NCBI GenBank assembly: GCA_017451025.1 | Contig: JAFSSM010000033.1 | Location: 1 to 44,137 of the forward strand | Length of the DNA stretch: 44,137 bases | Source of the DNA: Synergistaceae bacterium | GTDB lineage: Bacteria > Synergistota > Synergistia > Synergistales > Aminobacteriaceae | Reading direction: 5' to 3' | In this document: positions 17,072 through 24,629 of the stretch, in pieces | Numbering within the stretch: the stretch's first letter is position 1 | Layout of the letters: each line of letters begins with the position of its first letter | Notes under the pieces: generated by a model | The model's database searches: none | Told to the model about the DNA's origin: nothing | The model's input: only the letters and a program-made list of their open reading frames with translations | Position numbers and translations under genes: made by a program

Positions 17072-18262
17072 TTATTGTCCAGCGCGTTTTTTCACGCACA
17101 GGATTCCCAAAATTAACATTGATACTGCTCCCCAGCCGGGATTGCAGTCCCAAAAATCTTTGTCGTCGTCATGATAATAATGGTGTATCTCCTGTCTTGT
17201 CGTGGTGTTATTGTCGTTATCGCTGACAGGTGCAGGATTTTCTTGGCCCTCGTTGGTCGCGGAAGAACCGGTGAACTGAACGCTGAAGGAAATACTGCCC
17301 GTTCTGCCGTCCTTGCGGGAAAGCCCGTAGACTTCTGCGCGCCAGGTCTCTCCGTTTCTGTAGGAATCGACTCCGTCGGGCCGGAAGATTATGCATTCGC
17401 TGTTAGCTATGTTGTCCGGAGCAATGTTGAAGTAGCCGTCGCTTCCGGAAGCACTAAAATTCCACATCCTGCCGTCGCTCTCACGGGTCAGCCTAACGTT
17501 CACACTGCCTGCACTGCACTCGTTGAACACCTCGCTGTTCAGGACGATTGACCATGCTGTTCCTGCGTCGAAATATTCCAGAGGATGAGGATGTTTTCGT
17601 GTCGGCCAAGTGATGAACTCGTCAGAAACAGGCCACTTCAGCCATTCGAGATAGCGGGCGTATTCTTCCTGAGATAGCGTGCGCGAGCCGTCCCCGAACT
17701 CCTCGATGACGTAAGTAACTGCGTAGCCTCGTCTGGTGCTTATGCCGAAGCCGGTCTTGGTCATCCTCGGATTCATGAGCCAGCGGCGATGACCCAGACG
17801 TGAAATGTTGGTGTCGTCAGAATCATCCATGTAGAACCTTGTGCTCTGGCTCAAAGTGATATTGCCCCAGACCTGCGAGCCGCTGTAGATTTTCGAGACA
17901 GCTATATTGCCGTGAGAGGCAGCGTCATATCCCAGAGAATAAAACTCTTCGCACATGTCCGAAGGTTTGCCGGGAGTGTGGGTCAGTGTGTCTATTGCAT
18001 CAAGCAGGACTGCTCCGTGCTGTGCCTTGACGGTGTATTCAGAGTCGAGCGTTACGTTGTTGGGTACACCGATAAGCCAGCGTATATAGTTCAGTTCTTC
18101 GAGGGCAGAATACAGTTCGCTGCTCTTGACGGAACCGGCATAATACGGCGAAAACGAAGGCTCTGCGTCGTAAATGTCCGAAGCGTAAAGTGCAGACGCG
18201 TACACAAGAATAACAAACACAACTGCTGCGAATTTTCTGAGCCTCAAGAATACAGCCTCCAT
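17072..18262 (-). CDS. Exported CAP (SCP/PR1-like) domain protein with Synergist-CTERM-like end
   Basis: 396 residues. Residues 1-27 are a signal peptide (FAAVVFVILVYASALYA). A CAP/SCP domain covers about 45-205, including ELNYIRWLIGVPNNVTLD, the Asn-Ile-Ala-Val region and LGHRRWLMNPRM. A beta-rich part follows (about 220-335), then a low-complexity Asn/Asp/His spacer (335-367). The C-terminus has a Cys-Asn-Pro-Gly motif, about 15 hydrophobic residues and a Lys-Lys-Arg end, matching the plan of the Synergist-CTERM sorting signal (conserved Cys-Asn-x-Gly, hydrophobic stretch, basic tail). This suggests the protein is processed and anchored at the surface. A TATAAT on the minus strand at 18303-18308 is a likely -10. 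Confidence 0.82.
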   Translation of the reverse strand: MEAVFLRLRKFAAVVFVILVYASALYASDIYDAEPSFSPYYAGSVKSSELYSALEELNYIRWLIGVPNNVTLDSEYTVKAQHGAVLLDAIDTLTHTPGKPSDMCEEFYSLGYDAASHGNIAVSKIYSGSQVWGNITLSQSTRFYMDDSDDTNISRLGHRRWLMNPRMTKTGFGISTRRGYAVTYVIEEFGDGSRTLSQEEYARYLEWLKWPVSDEFITWPTRKHPHPLEYFDAGTAWSIVLNSEVFNECSAGSVNVRLTRESDGRMWNFSASGSDGYFNIAPDNIANSECIIFRPDGVDSYRNGETWRAEVYGLSRKDGRTGSISFSVQFTGSSATNEGQENPAPVSDNDNNTTTRQEIHHYYHDDDKDFWDCNPGWGAVSMLILGILCVKKRAGQ

Positions 18263-18302
18263 ACAGACAAATTTTTATGCGGAAAAAATGGAATTGGTGA
18301 TT

Positions 18303-18308
18303 ATTATA
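18303..18308 (-). promoter_or_regulatory. Probable -10 element for the CAP-protein gene
   Basis: A TATAAT read on the minus strand lies about 40 bp before the CAP-protein start. No convincing -35 is visible, so only the -10 is proposed. Confidence 0.45.
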
Positions 18309-18356
18309 GTGAATTTTCCCGAAAAAAACTGCGTAAGTCATTCGAATTTTAAGAGT

Positions 18357-18385
18357 TTGCAATGAAAGTTTTGACGGGCTATAAT
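18357..18385 (+). promoter_or_regulatory. Promoter for the zinc-ribbon/membrane protein pair
   Basis: TTGCAA (18357-18362), a 17-bp spacer and TATAAT (18380-18385), followed by a GGAGGA site (18417-18422) and the ATG at 18431. The spacing is ideal for a housekeeping sigma factor. Confidence 0.75.
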
Positions 18386-18430
18386 CTCACTCAATCCTAC
18401 ACATAAACTTTTCACGGAGGACTGTTAATC

Positions 18431-18592
18431 ATGGCTAAATTCAGATGCCTTGAATGCAAAAAAGAATTTGAGCTTGACGCGTCCACACCATCAAGACGCT
18501 GTCCCGAATGTATGAGCCGCTATCTTGAGCTGGTCTCGGGCGAAATTCCCAGAGGCAAATCATGGAGCGCAAAAAGCTATTCTGCAAGGTAG
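18431..18592 (+). CDS. Small zinc-ribbon protein
   Basis: A 53-residue protein with two CxxC pairs: FRCLECKKEF and RRCPECMSRY, spaced about 20 residues, as in one-zinc ribbon knuckles of the FmdB or rubredoxin-like type. The tail is basic and Ser-rich (GKSWSAKSYSAR). A GGAGGA site precedes the ATG and a good promoter lies upstream. The next gene begins 6 nt after the stop, so the two are probably co-translated. A role in nucleic-acid or protein binding is plausible but not shown. Confidence 0.75.
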   Translation: MAKFRCLECKKEFELDASTPSRRCPECMSRYLELVSGEIPRGKSWSAKSYSAR

Positions 18593-18598
18593 TGCATT

Positions 18599-19639
18599 AT
18601 GCCTGACGACAGCTTAATGTTCGACGTAAGGGCAATCGCCGAAGCTACAGCTAAACGCGATGAGCCTCCGCCGCCTCCTCCTGAGCCCCCGAAAAATACT
18701 CAGCCCGAGTTTCTCGCCCTCAAGTCCACGTTCACACCAAGCCGCGGTGATATGGGCGGAGGGTTCTGCGTAATCTTTGAGGGCAAAACAGGAAAGACAG
18801 TCTTCCAGGCGTTTTGGCTGGCCAAGCCCTACTCTACAGGAACGCTCATAGAATCAACACAGAACTGGCGCAAATTCGTGCAGAGCCTTCCTCAGATGGG
18901 ACCTCTCGACAAAAACTGGGGCGGCAAACTGCAGGAACAGCTCAAGGACATTCTGAGAATAGAGGAGAAGAAAAAGCTCTACGAGAACTACACGCGGCCC
19001 AAGCTCCGGCAGATTGAGAGCATGATGCGCCGCAGTTTTGAGGGCATAACTCAGTGCGTGTTCAGCGCAACAACCGACGCAGAACCAGTTTCCCGCAATG
19101 AGCTTGAACGCGCAAAAATCATCAAGCCCCTTCCCCCTTCACCGGCGGAACTCGCTAGAATCCAGAAGGAACAGGAAGAACGCGAGAAGGCTCAAGAGGA
19201 AGAACGTGCACGTGAAGAGGCCAAGAAGGACGCTGCTTTTGACGGCACAATCATAATGTGTGCGGCAATGGTTGACCCTGTGCGCGGAAAAGCCTCGTCG
19301 GAAATTTCACCAGGAGACATTATCGGTGTAAGCATTGAGGGCGAAGGCACGAGTGCCCTGGTCAAGAAATTCATGGAGGAAAATAATATTGAGCCGATGT
19401 TCCCTGTTGTGGAAATAAAGGAGACTGCGGGCAAAAAGTTTATCTACGTGAAGATAAGCGACGAGATTCGCGGGGCTATAGCCATCACTAAGGACATCAA
19501 GATAAAGATAAAGGAAGACCGGCCTCCGGACCAGCCCGACCAGCATAGTATTTCGTTCTTGGGGGATGTATTTTTCTTCGGACTGCTCGGTGTGGCGTTA
19601 ATCGCCCTGCTTTTCGTAATAAGGTACTTCTTCTTTTGA
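18599..19639 (+). CDS. Unknown protein with Pro-rich N-terminus, coiled coil and C-terminal membrane anchor
   Basis: 346 residues that I cannot assign to a family. Visible parts in order: a Pro-rich segment (DEPPPPPPEPPK, about 21-32); a globular region with VIFEGKTGKTVFQAFWLAKPYSTGTL; a charged Glu/Lys/Arg helix rich in EEREKAQEEERAREEAKK (about 190-212), likely a coiled coil; a second globular domain with FDGTIIMCAAMVDPVRGKA; and a single C-terminal membrane segment (FFFGLLGVALIALLFVIRYFFF). There is no signal peptide, so it may be tail-anchored with its bulk in the cytoplasm. It is paired with the zinc-ribbon gene 6 nt upstream and ends at a strong terminator. Confidence 0.75.
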   Translation: MPDDSLMFDVRAIAEATAKRDEPPPPPPEPPKNTQPEFLALKSTFTPSRGDMGGGFCVIFEGKTGKTVFQAFWLAKPYSTGTLIESTQNWRKFVQSLPQMGPLDKNWGGKLQEQLKDILRIEEKKKLYENYTRPKLRQIESMMRRSFEGITQCVFSATTDAEPVSRNELERAKIIKPLPPSPAELARIQKEQEEREKAQEEERAREEAKKDAAFDGTIIMCAAMVDPVRGKASSEISPGDIIGVSIEGEGTSALVKKFMEENNIEPMFPVVEIKETAGKKFIYVKISDEIRGAIAITKDIKIKIKEDRPPDQPDQHSISFLGDVFFFGLLGVALIALLFVIRYFFF

Positions 19640-19669
19640 GGCAGTCTCCCTTAGGAAAAAACAATAAAT

Positions 19670-19704
19670 GCCTGATTTTCCCGAAAAGGTAATCAGGCTT
19701 TTTT
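19670..19704. terminator. Bidirectional terminator between convergent genes
   Basis: GCCTGATT (19670-19677) pairs with AATCAGGC (19691-19698) and is followed by six T residues on the plus strand. On the minus strand the stem is followed by a T-rich stretch, so it can also serve yvcK. Confidence 0.9.
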
Positions 19705-19714
19705 GACGGATACC

Positions 19715-20806
19715 CTAAACTCCTTCCAGCTCGCGAATCAGCTTGAGTATCACTGAAGCCAATTTCTGGGGATCATGTCTCAGAACACGGCCTTCTTTTT
19801 TGTCCTCGAGCACCTTCATTATCGGAGCCTCAATGCACACACAGCCCATTGACCTTATAATTTCACGCTGGCGGTCATCCAGACGAAGAGGACTCGCTCC
19901 TTCCTGCCTGTATGCCTCGATTATGTCGTCAGGTATAGGCTCGCTGTTGGCGACCACAAAATCCGGCGAAGCTCCCAGTGCCGCACTCACCCATTCCAGA
20001 TGGCGGACTATGTTCATGCCCTGCGTTTCTTCGGGCTGGGTCATCAGGTTGCAGATATATACTTTCGGGATTTCTGCTTCCCTGATTTTCTGGGAAAAAT
20101 CCGGCAAAAGCAGATTGGGTATCACGCTCGTAAAAAGACTGCCCGGGCCAAGAAGAACAATCTCCGCGTCATCCACAGCAGTTATTACGTCGTGCAGGGG
20201 CTTGGCGTTCACAGGCTCAAGCCATATTTCGCCCAGCTCGCTCCCGTGATGCGAAATGTCCAGCTCCCCGCGCACAGTCTCTCCCGTTACAGTCTTTCCG
20301 ACGAGGGTAATTCCTTCTGTTGTAACGGGAAGCACCCGACCGCGAATCGAGAGCAGGTGATTCATTTTCTCGACCGCCAGGCTGAAATCTCCGCACATCT
20401 CCGTTACCGCCAGCAAAAGCAGATTCCCCAGACTGTGCCCCGACAATTCCCCGCGATCAAACCTGAAATCCAGAATACTCCGTAATTCGTTGTCGTTCTC
20501 CGCAAGAGCAACTATGCAGTTCCTCACATCACCAGGAGGAAGCATTCCCCACTCATTGCGTATTCTCCCGGAACTTCCGCCCTCGTCCGTAACAGCCACT
20601 ACCGCCGTAATATTCCTGGTATAGGCTTTTATGCCGCGAAGCAGCGTCGATAATCCCGTTCCTCCTCCTACCGCCATAATGTACGGCCCGCGTGAAAGCC
20701 TGCTGTCGATTGCGCGTTCGATTACCGGCTTTCCGGAGCGGAACTTTATCCGCCCGAACTGCACCAGAATCACCAGCGTAGTTATTATCCCAAGAACAAA
20801 ACTCAT
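19715..20806 (-). CDS. yvcK: YvcK-type gluconeogenesis/cell-shape factor (CofD-like)
   Basis: 363 residues from ATG 20806, whose A is also the last base of the rapZ stop (TGATG). A longer frame would run into rapZ. YvcK proteins bind UDP-sugars and link carbon state to cell-wall synthesis. Visible motifs: VGGGTGLSTLLRGIK, VTDEGGSSGRIR, LPPGDVRNCIVALA and GPGSLFTSVIPNLL, typical of the 2-phospho-lactate transferase-like fold. An N-terminal hydrophobic segment (FVLGIITTLVILVQF) suggests membrane anchoring. The rapZ-yvcK order is common in Firmicutes and relatives. Confidence 0.93.
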   Translation of the reverse strand: MSFVLGIITTLVILVQFGRIKFRSGKPVIERAIDSRLSRGPYIMAVGGGTGLSTLLRGIKAYTRNITAVVAVTDEGGSSGRIRNEWGMLPPGDVRNCIVALAENDNELRSILDFRFDRGELSGHSLGNLLLLAVTEMCGDFSLAVEKMNHLLSIRGRVLPVTTEGITLVGKTVTGETVRGELDISHHGSELGEIWLEPVNAKPLHDVITAVDDAEIVLLGPGSLFTSVIPNLLLPDFSQKIREAEIPKVYICNLMTQPEETQGMNIVRHLEWVSAALGASPDFVVANSEPIPDDIIEAYRQEGASPLRLDDRQREIIRSMGCVCIEAPIMKVLEDKKEGRVLRHDPQKLASVILKLIRELEGV

Positions 20807-21678
20807 CACTGGTGTCCGTGCCCTTTGTCCCTGTGCATAACGCACACTCCCTTGTAGACGGGCGAATATATTCCGTAGAGCCATTCGGCCATCGCTACGG
20901 ATCTGTGCCTTCCTCCGGTGCACCCGACCGCAATGTGAAGCTGGCCTCTAACGTTGTTCAAGAACTGTGGTATCGCGAAATCCAGAAAGTTTTTCGTGAG
21001 GTCAATAAACTTGTGTGTTTCGGGGAACTGAAGGAGAAATTTCTTCACCGGTTCATCCTCACCCGTCAAGTTCTTGAGTTCGTCGACGTAATAGGGATTC
21101 GGCAGGCACCGCACATCCATCACGAAACTTGCATCCTGCGGAACACCGTACTTGTACCCGAACGAGCTTATTATGATTGAGATTCCGCCCTCGTACTCGA
21201 AAAATTCCTTGAGGAGCCTTTCTCTGTGCTGGTGCAAATCCATCATTGAGGTATCTATCACAATATCTGCCCTGTCCAGAACAGGAGCAAGTATCTCGCG
21301 TTCTGCCCTTATCCCCTCGCCTGTCGATAACCCCCTGTTCAGCGGATGCACCCTTCTTGTGCGCTCGTAACGCCTCAGCAGTTCTTCGTCCGACGCTGTC
21401 AGGAAAATCACCTTAACGTCTCCGCCCCAAGCCTGCGAAATATCATCTATCACCTTCACGAAATTCCTGCTCACGTTGCGTACATCGACAGTTGCTACGA
21501 CTCCTCTGCTGTTTGCGGCTTCGGGACGCTCGGAGATTAACCGGAACAACTGAGGCAGAAGTTCCGGCGGAAGATTGTCTATCGTGATGAACCCGAAGTC
21601 CTCGAGAACTTTCAGGGTCATTGTTTTTCCCGCTCCGCTCATTCCCGTAACTATGATGAACTGTTTCAAGTTATGCAT
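20806..21678 (-). CDS. rapZ: RNase adapter protein RapZ (nucleotide-binding)
   Basis: 290 residues. RapZ binds nucleotides and small RNAs; in enteric bacteria it directs RNase E to GlmZ, while in other phyla its role is less clear. The Walker A motif is GMSGAGKT (12-19), followed by FGFITIDNLPPELLP. The C-terminal domain shows SFGYKYGVPQDASFVMDVRC, LTGEDEPVKKFL and AVGCTGGRHRSV, all family hallmarks. It is translationally coupled to yvcK and is divergent from rpmH. Confidence 0.95.
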   Translation of the reverse strand: MHNLKQFIIVTGMSGAGKTMTLKVLEDFGFITIDNLPPELLPQLFRLISERPEAANSRGVVATVDVRNVSRNFVKVIDDISQAWGGDVKVIFLTASDEELLRRYERTRRVHPLNRGLSTGEGIRAEREILAPVLDRADIVIDTSMMDLHQHRERLLKEFFEYEGGISIIISSFGYKYGVPQDASFVMDVRCLPNPYYVDELKNLTGEDEPVKKFLLQFPETHKFIDLTKNFLDFAIPQFLNNVRGQLHIAVGCTGGRHRSVAMAEWLYGIYSPVYKGVCVMHRDKGHGHQ

Positions 21679-21701
21679 TCCCCCTTTTTGGATGGCGTTA
21701 A

Positions 21702-21731
21702 TTGTACACCCGAAAAACGCTGTGCTATAAT
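21702..21731 (+). promoter_or_regulatory. rpmH promoter
   Basis: TTGTAC (21702-21707), an 18-bp spacer and a perfect TATAAT (21726-21731). It lies 60 bp before the rpmH start, with an AGAGGAG ribosome site at 21772-21778. Confidence 0.75.
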
Positions 21732-21790
21732 TCCCTAGTTTTATCCCGAATAATCATAATTATTCACACAGAGAGGAGTACTTTCACATT

Positions 21791-21931
21791 ATGAAAAAGG
21801 GTACATATCAGCCCCATGTTATTCCGAGAAGAAGAAAGATAGGATTTCTCGCACGTTCAGCATCTCCGTCGGGGCGTAAGATTCTGCGCAACAGAAGACG
21901 CAAGGGCCGCAAGTTCCTCACTCGTGCCTAA
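21791..21931 (+). CDS. rpmH: Ribosomal protein bL34
   Basis: 46 residues, starting MKKGTYQPHVIPRRRK and ending with RKGRKFLTRA, the usual small basic bL34 with the GRKILRNRRRKGRK helix. The N-terminal segment (HVIPRRRKIGFLARSAS) differs a little from the common NRKRKRTHGFRARM. It heads the rpmH-rnpA-yidD-yidC-jag cluster. The gene is too short for a length-limited ORF search but is unmistakable. Confidence 0.95.
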   Translation: MKKGTYQPHVIPRRRKIGFLARSASPSGRKILRNRRRKGRKFLTRA

Positions 21932-22262
21932 AATCTTGAAGCTCAGGAAGGGCTGGGAGTTTAACGCATTATTCCGCACAGGCACACGGATAAACGGAGA
22001 GCTTGTGCGGTTATTGTTTGTGAGGGATGATTCGGACTCGATACGCTTCGGCTGTGCAGTCGGCAGGCGTCAGGGAAAAGCCCACGTCAGAGTCAGAGGC
22101 AGGAGGATACTGCGCGAGGCATTTCGTCATCTTTCGGACAGAATAGCTCCTGGCACTTCCATAGTACTTGGCCTGAACAGCAAGGGCCTTGACGCTAAAA
22201 CGCAGGATATACAGTTCGACCTTGAACGCATATTCAGGCGCAAAAAGTTATTGGTGAAGTAA
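21924..22262 (+). CDS. rnpA: Ribonuclease P protein component
   Basis: 112 residues from GTG 21924, which overlaps the end of rpmH by 8 nt, a known arrangement. RnpA binds RNase P RNA and helps process tRNA 5' ends. Recognisable parts are the N-terminal LRKGWEFNALFRTGTR, the FGCAVGRRQGKAHVRVRGRRILREAFRHL RNA-binding region, and a basic end. The normally conserved Arg-Asn-Arg of the RNR motif reads Arg-Gly-Arg here. Confidence 0.92.
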   Translation: MPKILKLRKGWEFNALFRTGTRINGELVRLLFVRDDSDSIRFGCAVGRRQGKAHVRVRGRRILREAFRHLSDRIAPGTSIVLGLNSKGLDAKTQDIQFDLERIFRRKKLLVK

Positions 22263-22268
22263 CAGCAC

Positions 22269-22490
22269 ATGCTCTCACGCCTCGCAGTAATTCTCATACG
22301 CGCATACCAGATAACAATTTCTCCATACTTAGGCAAACACTGCAGGTTCTACCCCACTTGTTCGAACTATGCTATTGCTGTTTATCGCGAATGGGGATTT
22401 GTGCGCGGAACTGTTTTGACCGTGAAGAGGCTGATGAGGTGCGGGACATGGAATCCAGGAGGCTATGATCCTCCTCCAACAAAAAACTAG
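22269..22490 (+). CDS. yidD: Membrane protein insertion efficiency factor YidD
   Basis: 73 residues with the full family pattern: LIRAYQITISPYLGKHCRFYPTCSNYA, and the C-terminal RLMRCGTWNPGGYDP. YidD is a small amphipathic protein that helps insertion of membrane proteins with YidC. It lies between rnpA and yidC as in most bacteria. Confidence 0.95.
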   Translation: MLSRLAVILIRAYQITISPYLGKHCRFYPTCSNYAIAVYREWGFVRGTVLTVKRLMRCGTWNPGGYDPPPTKN

Positions 22491-22506
22491 AGGTGAGAAT
22501 ATACCC

Positions 22507-23337
22507 ATGTGGGAACAGGCAAAGATATTACTATTCAGACTGCTCGAGATAATCCACAACGCTATCACCGGAATCGGAATAGGCACAAATTTTGCGTGGG
22601 GACTGGCGATAATTGCGCTTACTCTTCTTGTCAGGCTGCTTATGCACCCGCTGACGGCCAAGCAGATGGCGAGTATGCAGAAAATGCAGAAGTTACAGCC
22701 CCAGCTTCAGGTCTTGCAGGAGAAATACGCTGACGACAAGGACAAACTCAATCAGGAGACTATGGCACTCTACAAGGATAACAACGTCAATCCTGCGAGC
22801 GGATGCCTTCCGTTAATTATTCAGCTGCCGATATTCATTCTGCTTTACGGAGTGCTCTATGACCTGACTAAGACCGAAGCATTCACCGATGTAACATTTC
22901 TCGGCGTGAACTTGGGCGGAAGCGTTTTGACGACAGTAGCGGATGCGTTGAGGCTCGTTGACGAATCAGGAGTCAGAATCCCGAACGAACAGCTGGGCTT
23001 CGTGATGGTGTTCCTGTCCTCATTCACTAACCTTAGCCTGTTATTCTCGAACATAGGCATGTGGATAGCGAACTTTATTCTGCTGGTGCTTATAGCCTAT
23101 CTGACGTGGCTTCAGCAGCATCTTACCAGCGCGGGCAACCCTCAGATGAGCATGATGAACTGGTTTATGCCCCTCTTCCTGACGTTCATATGCTTTGGTC
23201 TTCCCGGAGGCGTATTGCTGTATTGGGGAGTATCGTCGTTGATGGGGATAATTCATCAGCTGAGAGTTTCGCGCAAGACCAGCGAGGAAATGAAGACTAA
23301 GCCGGTGCTCTATAAGGAGAAGCCGAAAGCAAAATAG
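22507..23337 (+). CDS. yidC: Membrane protein insertase YidC/Oxa1 family
   Basis: 276 residues from ATG 22507, preceded by a GAGGTGA site; the longer frame would overlap yidD. It inserts and folds inner-membrane proteins with or without Sec. It has the short Oxa1-like form with five hydrophobic segments and no large periplasmic domain: an N-terminal segment, FAWGLAIIALTLLVRLLMHPLTAKQM with the conserved Arg in the groove, a coiled charged loop, SGCLPLIIQLPIFILLYGVL, and a C-terminal pair ending in a Lys-rich tail. Confidence 0.94.
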   Translation: MWEQAKILLFRLLEIIHNAITGIGIGTNFAWGLAIIALTLLVRLLMHPLTAKQMASMQKMQKLQPQLQVLQEKYADDKDKLNQETMALYKDNNVNPASGCLPLIIQLPIFILLYGVLYDLTKTEAFTDVTFLGVNLGGSVLTTVADALRLVDESGVRIPNEQLGFVMVFLSSFTNLSLLFSNIGMWIANFILLVLIAYLTWLQQHLTSAGNPQMSMMNWFMPLFLTFICFGLPGGVLLYWGVSSLMGIIHQLRVSRKTSEEMKTKPVLYKEKPKAK

Positions 23338-23354
23338 CTTTGGAGGTGTAAATA

Positions 23355-24101
23355 ATGATTGAACGGAAAATTACACTTGAAGCCTCAGACGTAAACGAAG
23401 CGTTGAGCGAGGCATCCAAGCAATGGAAAATACCCGTAGAAAACCTGCACGCCGAAGTAGTCGGCGAGGAAAAGGGAGGATTTCTTGGGGGACTGTTTGG
23501 CGGCAAGAAGAAGCTGCAGGTAGAAGTAAGCTGTGTTGTGCGTGAAGACCTTCTTTCGCGCGGCGTGGAGTTCGTGAATCAGGTATTAAGCCTGATGGAC
23601 TTCAACGCCGAGTGCACTCCTGCGGAGAACAACACGCTGGACATTGAGGGCGAGGATGCGGCGGACTACGTTGTGGGACGCTACGCTGATGCGGTGAAGG
23701 GCATGGAGTACCTGGTGAACCTTGCGCTGAGGGACCCCAGAAGCGAGCCGAGATTGAAGGTAGATTCGTGCGGATACCGCGAGCGCAGGACGAAGAGCCT
23801 CGAGCGTCTGGCGGAAGCTACTGCACGCCAGGCGGTGAAGTACGGGCGGCCGATACGGCTTGACCCGATGGCGAGCTGGGAACGCTGGGTGATTCACACG
23901 ACGCTCAAGAATCACGGGGATGTTACGACGGAATCAGTAGGAGAAGCTCCGATGAGGAAGGTAGTGGTTATGCCGAAGTATGACCCTGACAGCGTGAGGA
24001 CTCCGGGGCCTGCGACGATGAGGTTCCGTGCCCAGCGTGAACTGAGCGAGCGTAACCAGCGCAATAACAATATGCCGTCAAGACGAAAATTCAGGCGTTG
24101 A
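23355..24101 (+). CDS. jag: Jag/KhpB RNA-binding protein
   Basis: 248 residues. An N-terminal Jag domain (ITLEASDVNEALSEASKQW, about 5-23, with GGFLGGLFGGKKK) is followed by a KH domain (about 110-150) and a C-terminal R3H domain with the RxxxH motif in ERWVIHTTLKNH. KhpB proteins bind RNA and influence cell division. The KH loop, usually GxxG, reads GRYA, so the second Gly is missing. The family otherwise fits well. The gene follows yidC by 17 nt with a GGAGGTG site. Confidence 0.9.
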   Translation: MIERKITLEASDVNEALSEASKQWKIPVENLHAEVVGEEKGGFLGGLFGGKKKLQVEVSCVVREDLLSRGVEFVNQVLSLMDFNAECTPAENNTLDIEGEDAADYVVGRYADAVKGMEYLVNLALRDPRSEPRLKVDSCGYRERRTKSLERLAEATARQAVKYGRPIRLDPMASWERWVIHTTLKNHGDVTTESVGEAPMRKVVVMPKYDPDSVRTPGPATMRFRAQRELSERNQRNNNMPSRRKFRR

Positions 24102-24149
24102 GACATGAACAATTTCCCCGGCGGAGACGCTGGGGATATTTTTTTGAGG

Positions 24150-24489
24150 AATAACTCCAAAAAACGATGGGCATTCGCTTTACGCGACGCTTTATGCCTG
24201 AACGTGTCCTTATGGGTGATGTTTTTGCCTGGCCTGTCTTTGCTGGAACGGGTGTATCTGTTCTTTTGGGCTGGGGGCTGTACGGCACCAGAATAAACTT
24301 TCTGGTAACTGTCTTGACTTCCTTGATCTGCACAGGCAGCTTGCGTTTTGAGGATATGAGCACACCGTCAGAGTCCAGTTTTCCGATACAGTGCTGTTTG
24401 TTTCTGGGCTTGCCTTCTTTATTGCGGTAACTTGTGCACTCGTAAACGTAACTTGCATTCCTTATCTTGCGAACTATGATATAACTCAT
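24150..24489 (-). pseudogene. Transposase fragment (IS1634-like N-terminus)
   Basis: From ATG 24489 an open frame encodes MSYIIVRKIRNASYVYE, SYRNKEGKPRNKQHCIGKLD and VLISSKRKLPVQIKEVKT. This resembles the N-terminal part of IS4/IS1634-type transposases found in Synergistota. The DDE catalytic region is absent: the frame continues as unlike basic sequence and ends within the jag 3' end. I therefore read it as an insertion-sequence remnant that fills the gap between jag and the tartrate regulators. No terminal inverted repeats could be identified. The family assignment rests on recall and is tentative. Confidence 0.45.
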
Positions 24490-24544
24490 AAATGCCACTC
24501 CATTCGTCAATTATTTCATAAATTATCACACATGGCTCAAAATA

Positions 24545-24567
24545 TTACAACTACATTTACAACTACA
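24545..24567 (+). repeat. Short direct repeat upstream of the first GntR gene
   Basis: TTACAACTACA occurs twice (24545-24555 and 24557-24567) with a 12-bp period, about 65 bp before the first GntR-family gene. It could be a regulator site or chance. Confidence 0.4.
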
Positions 24568-24629
24568 CGAAGACCGCGCAAACATGGAAACAATCTTTAC
24601 CCGGCTTTTCGTTTACAGAAACTTCAATA

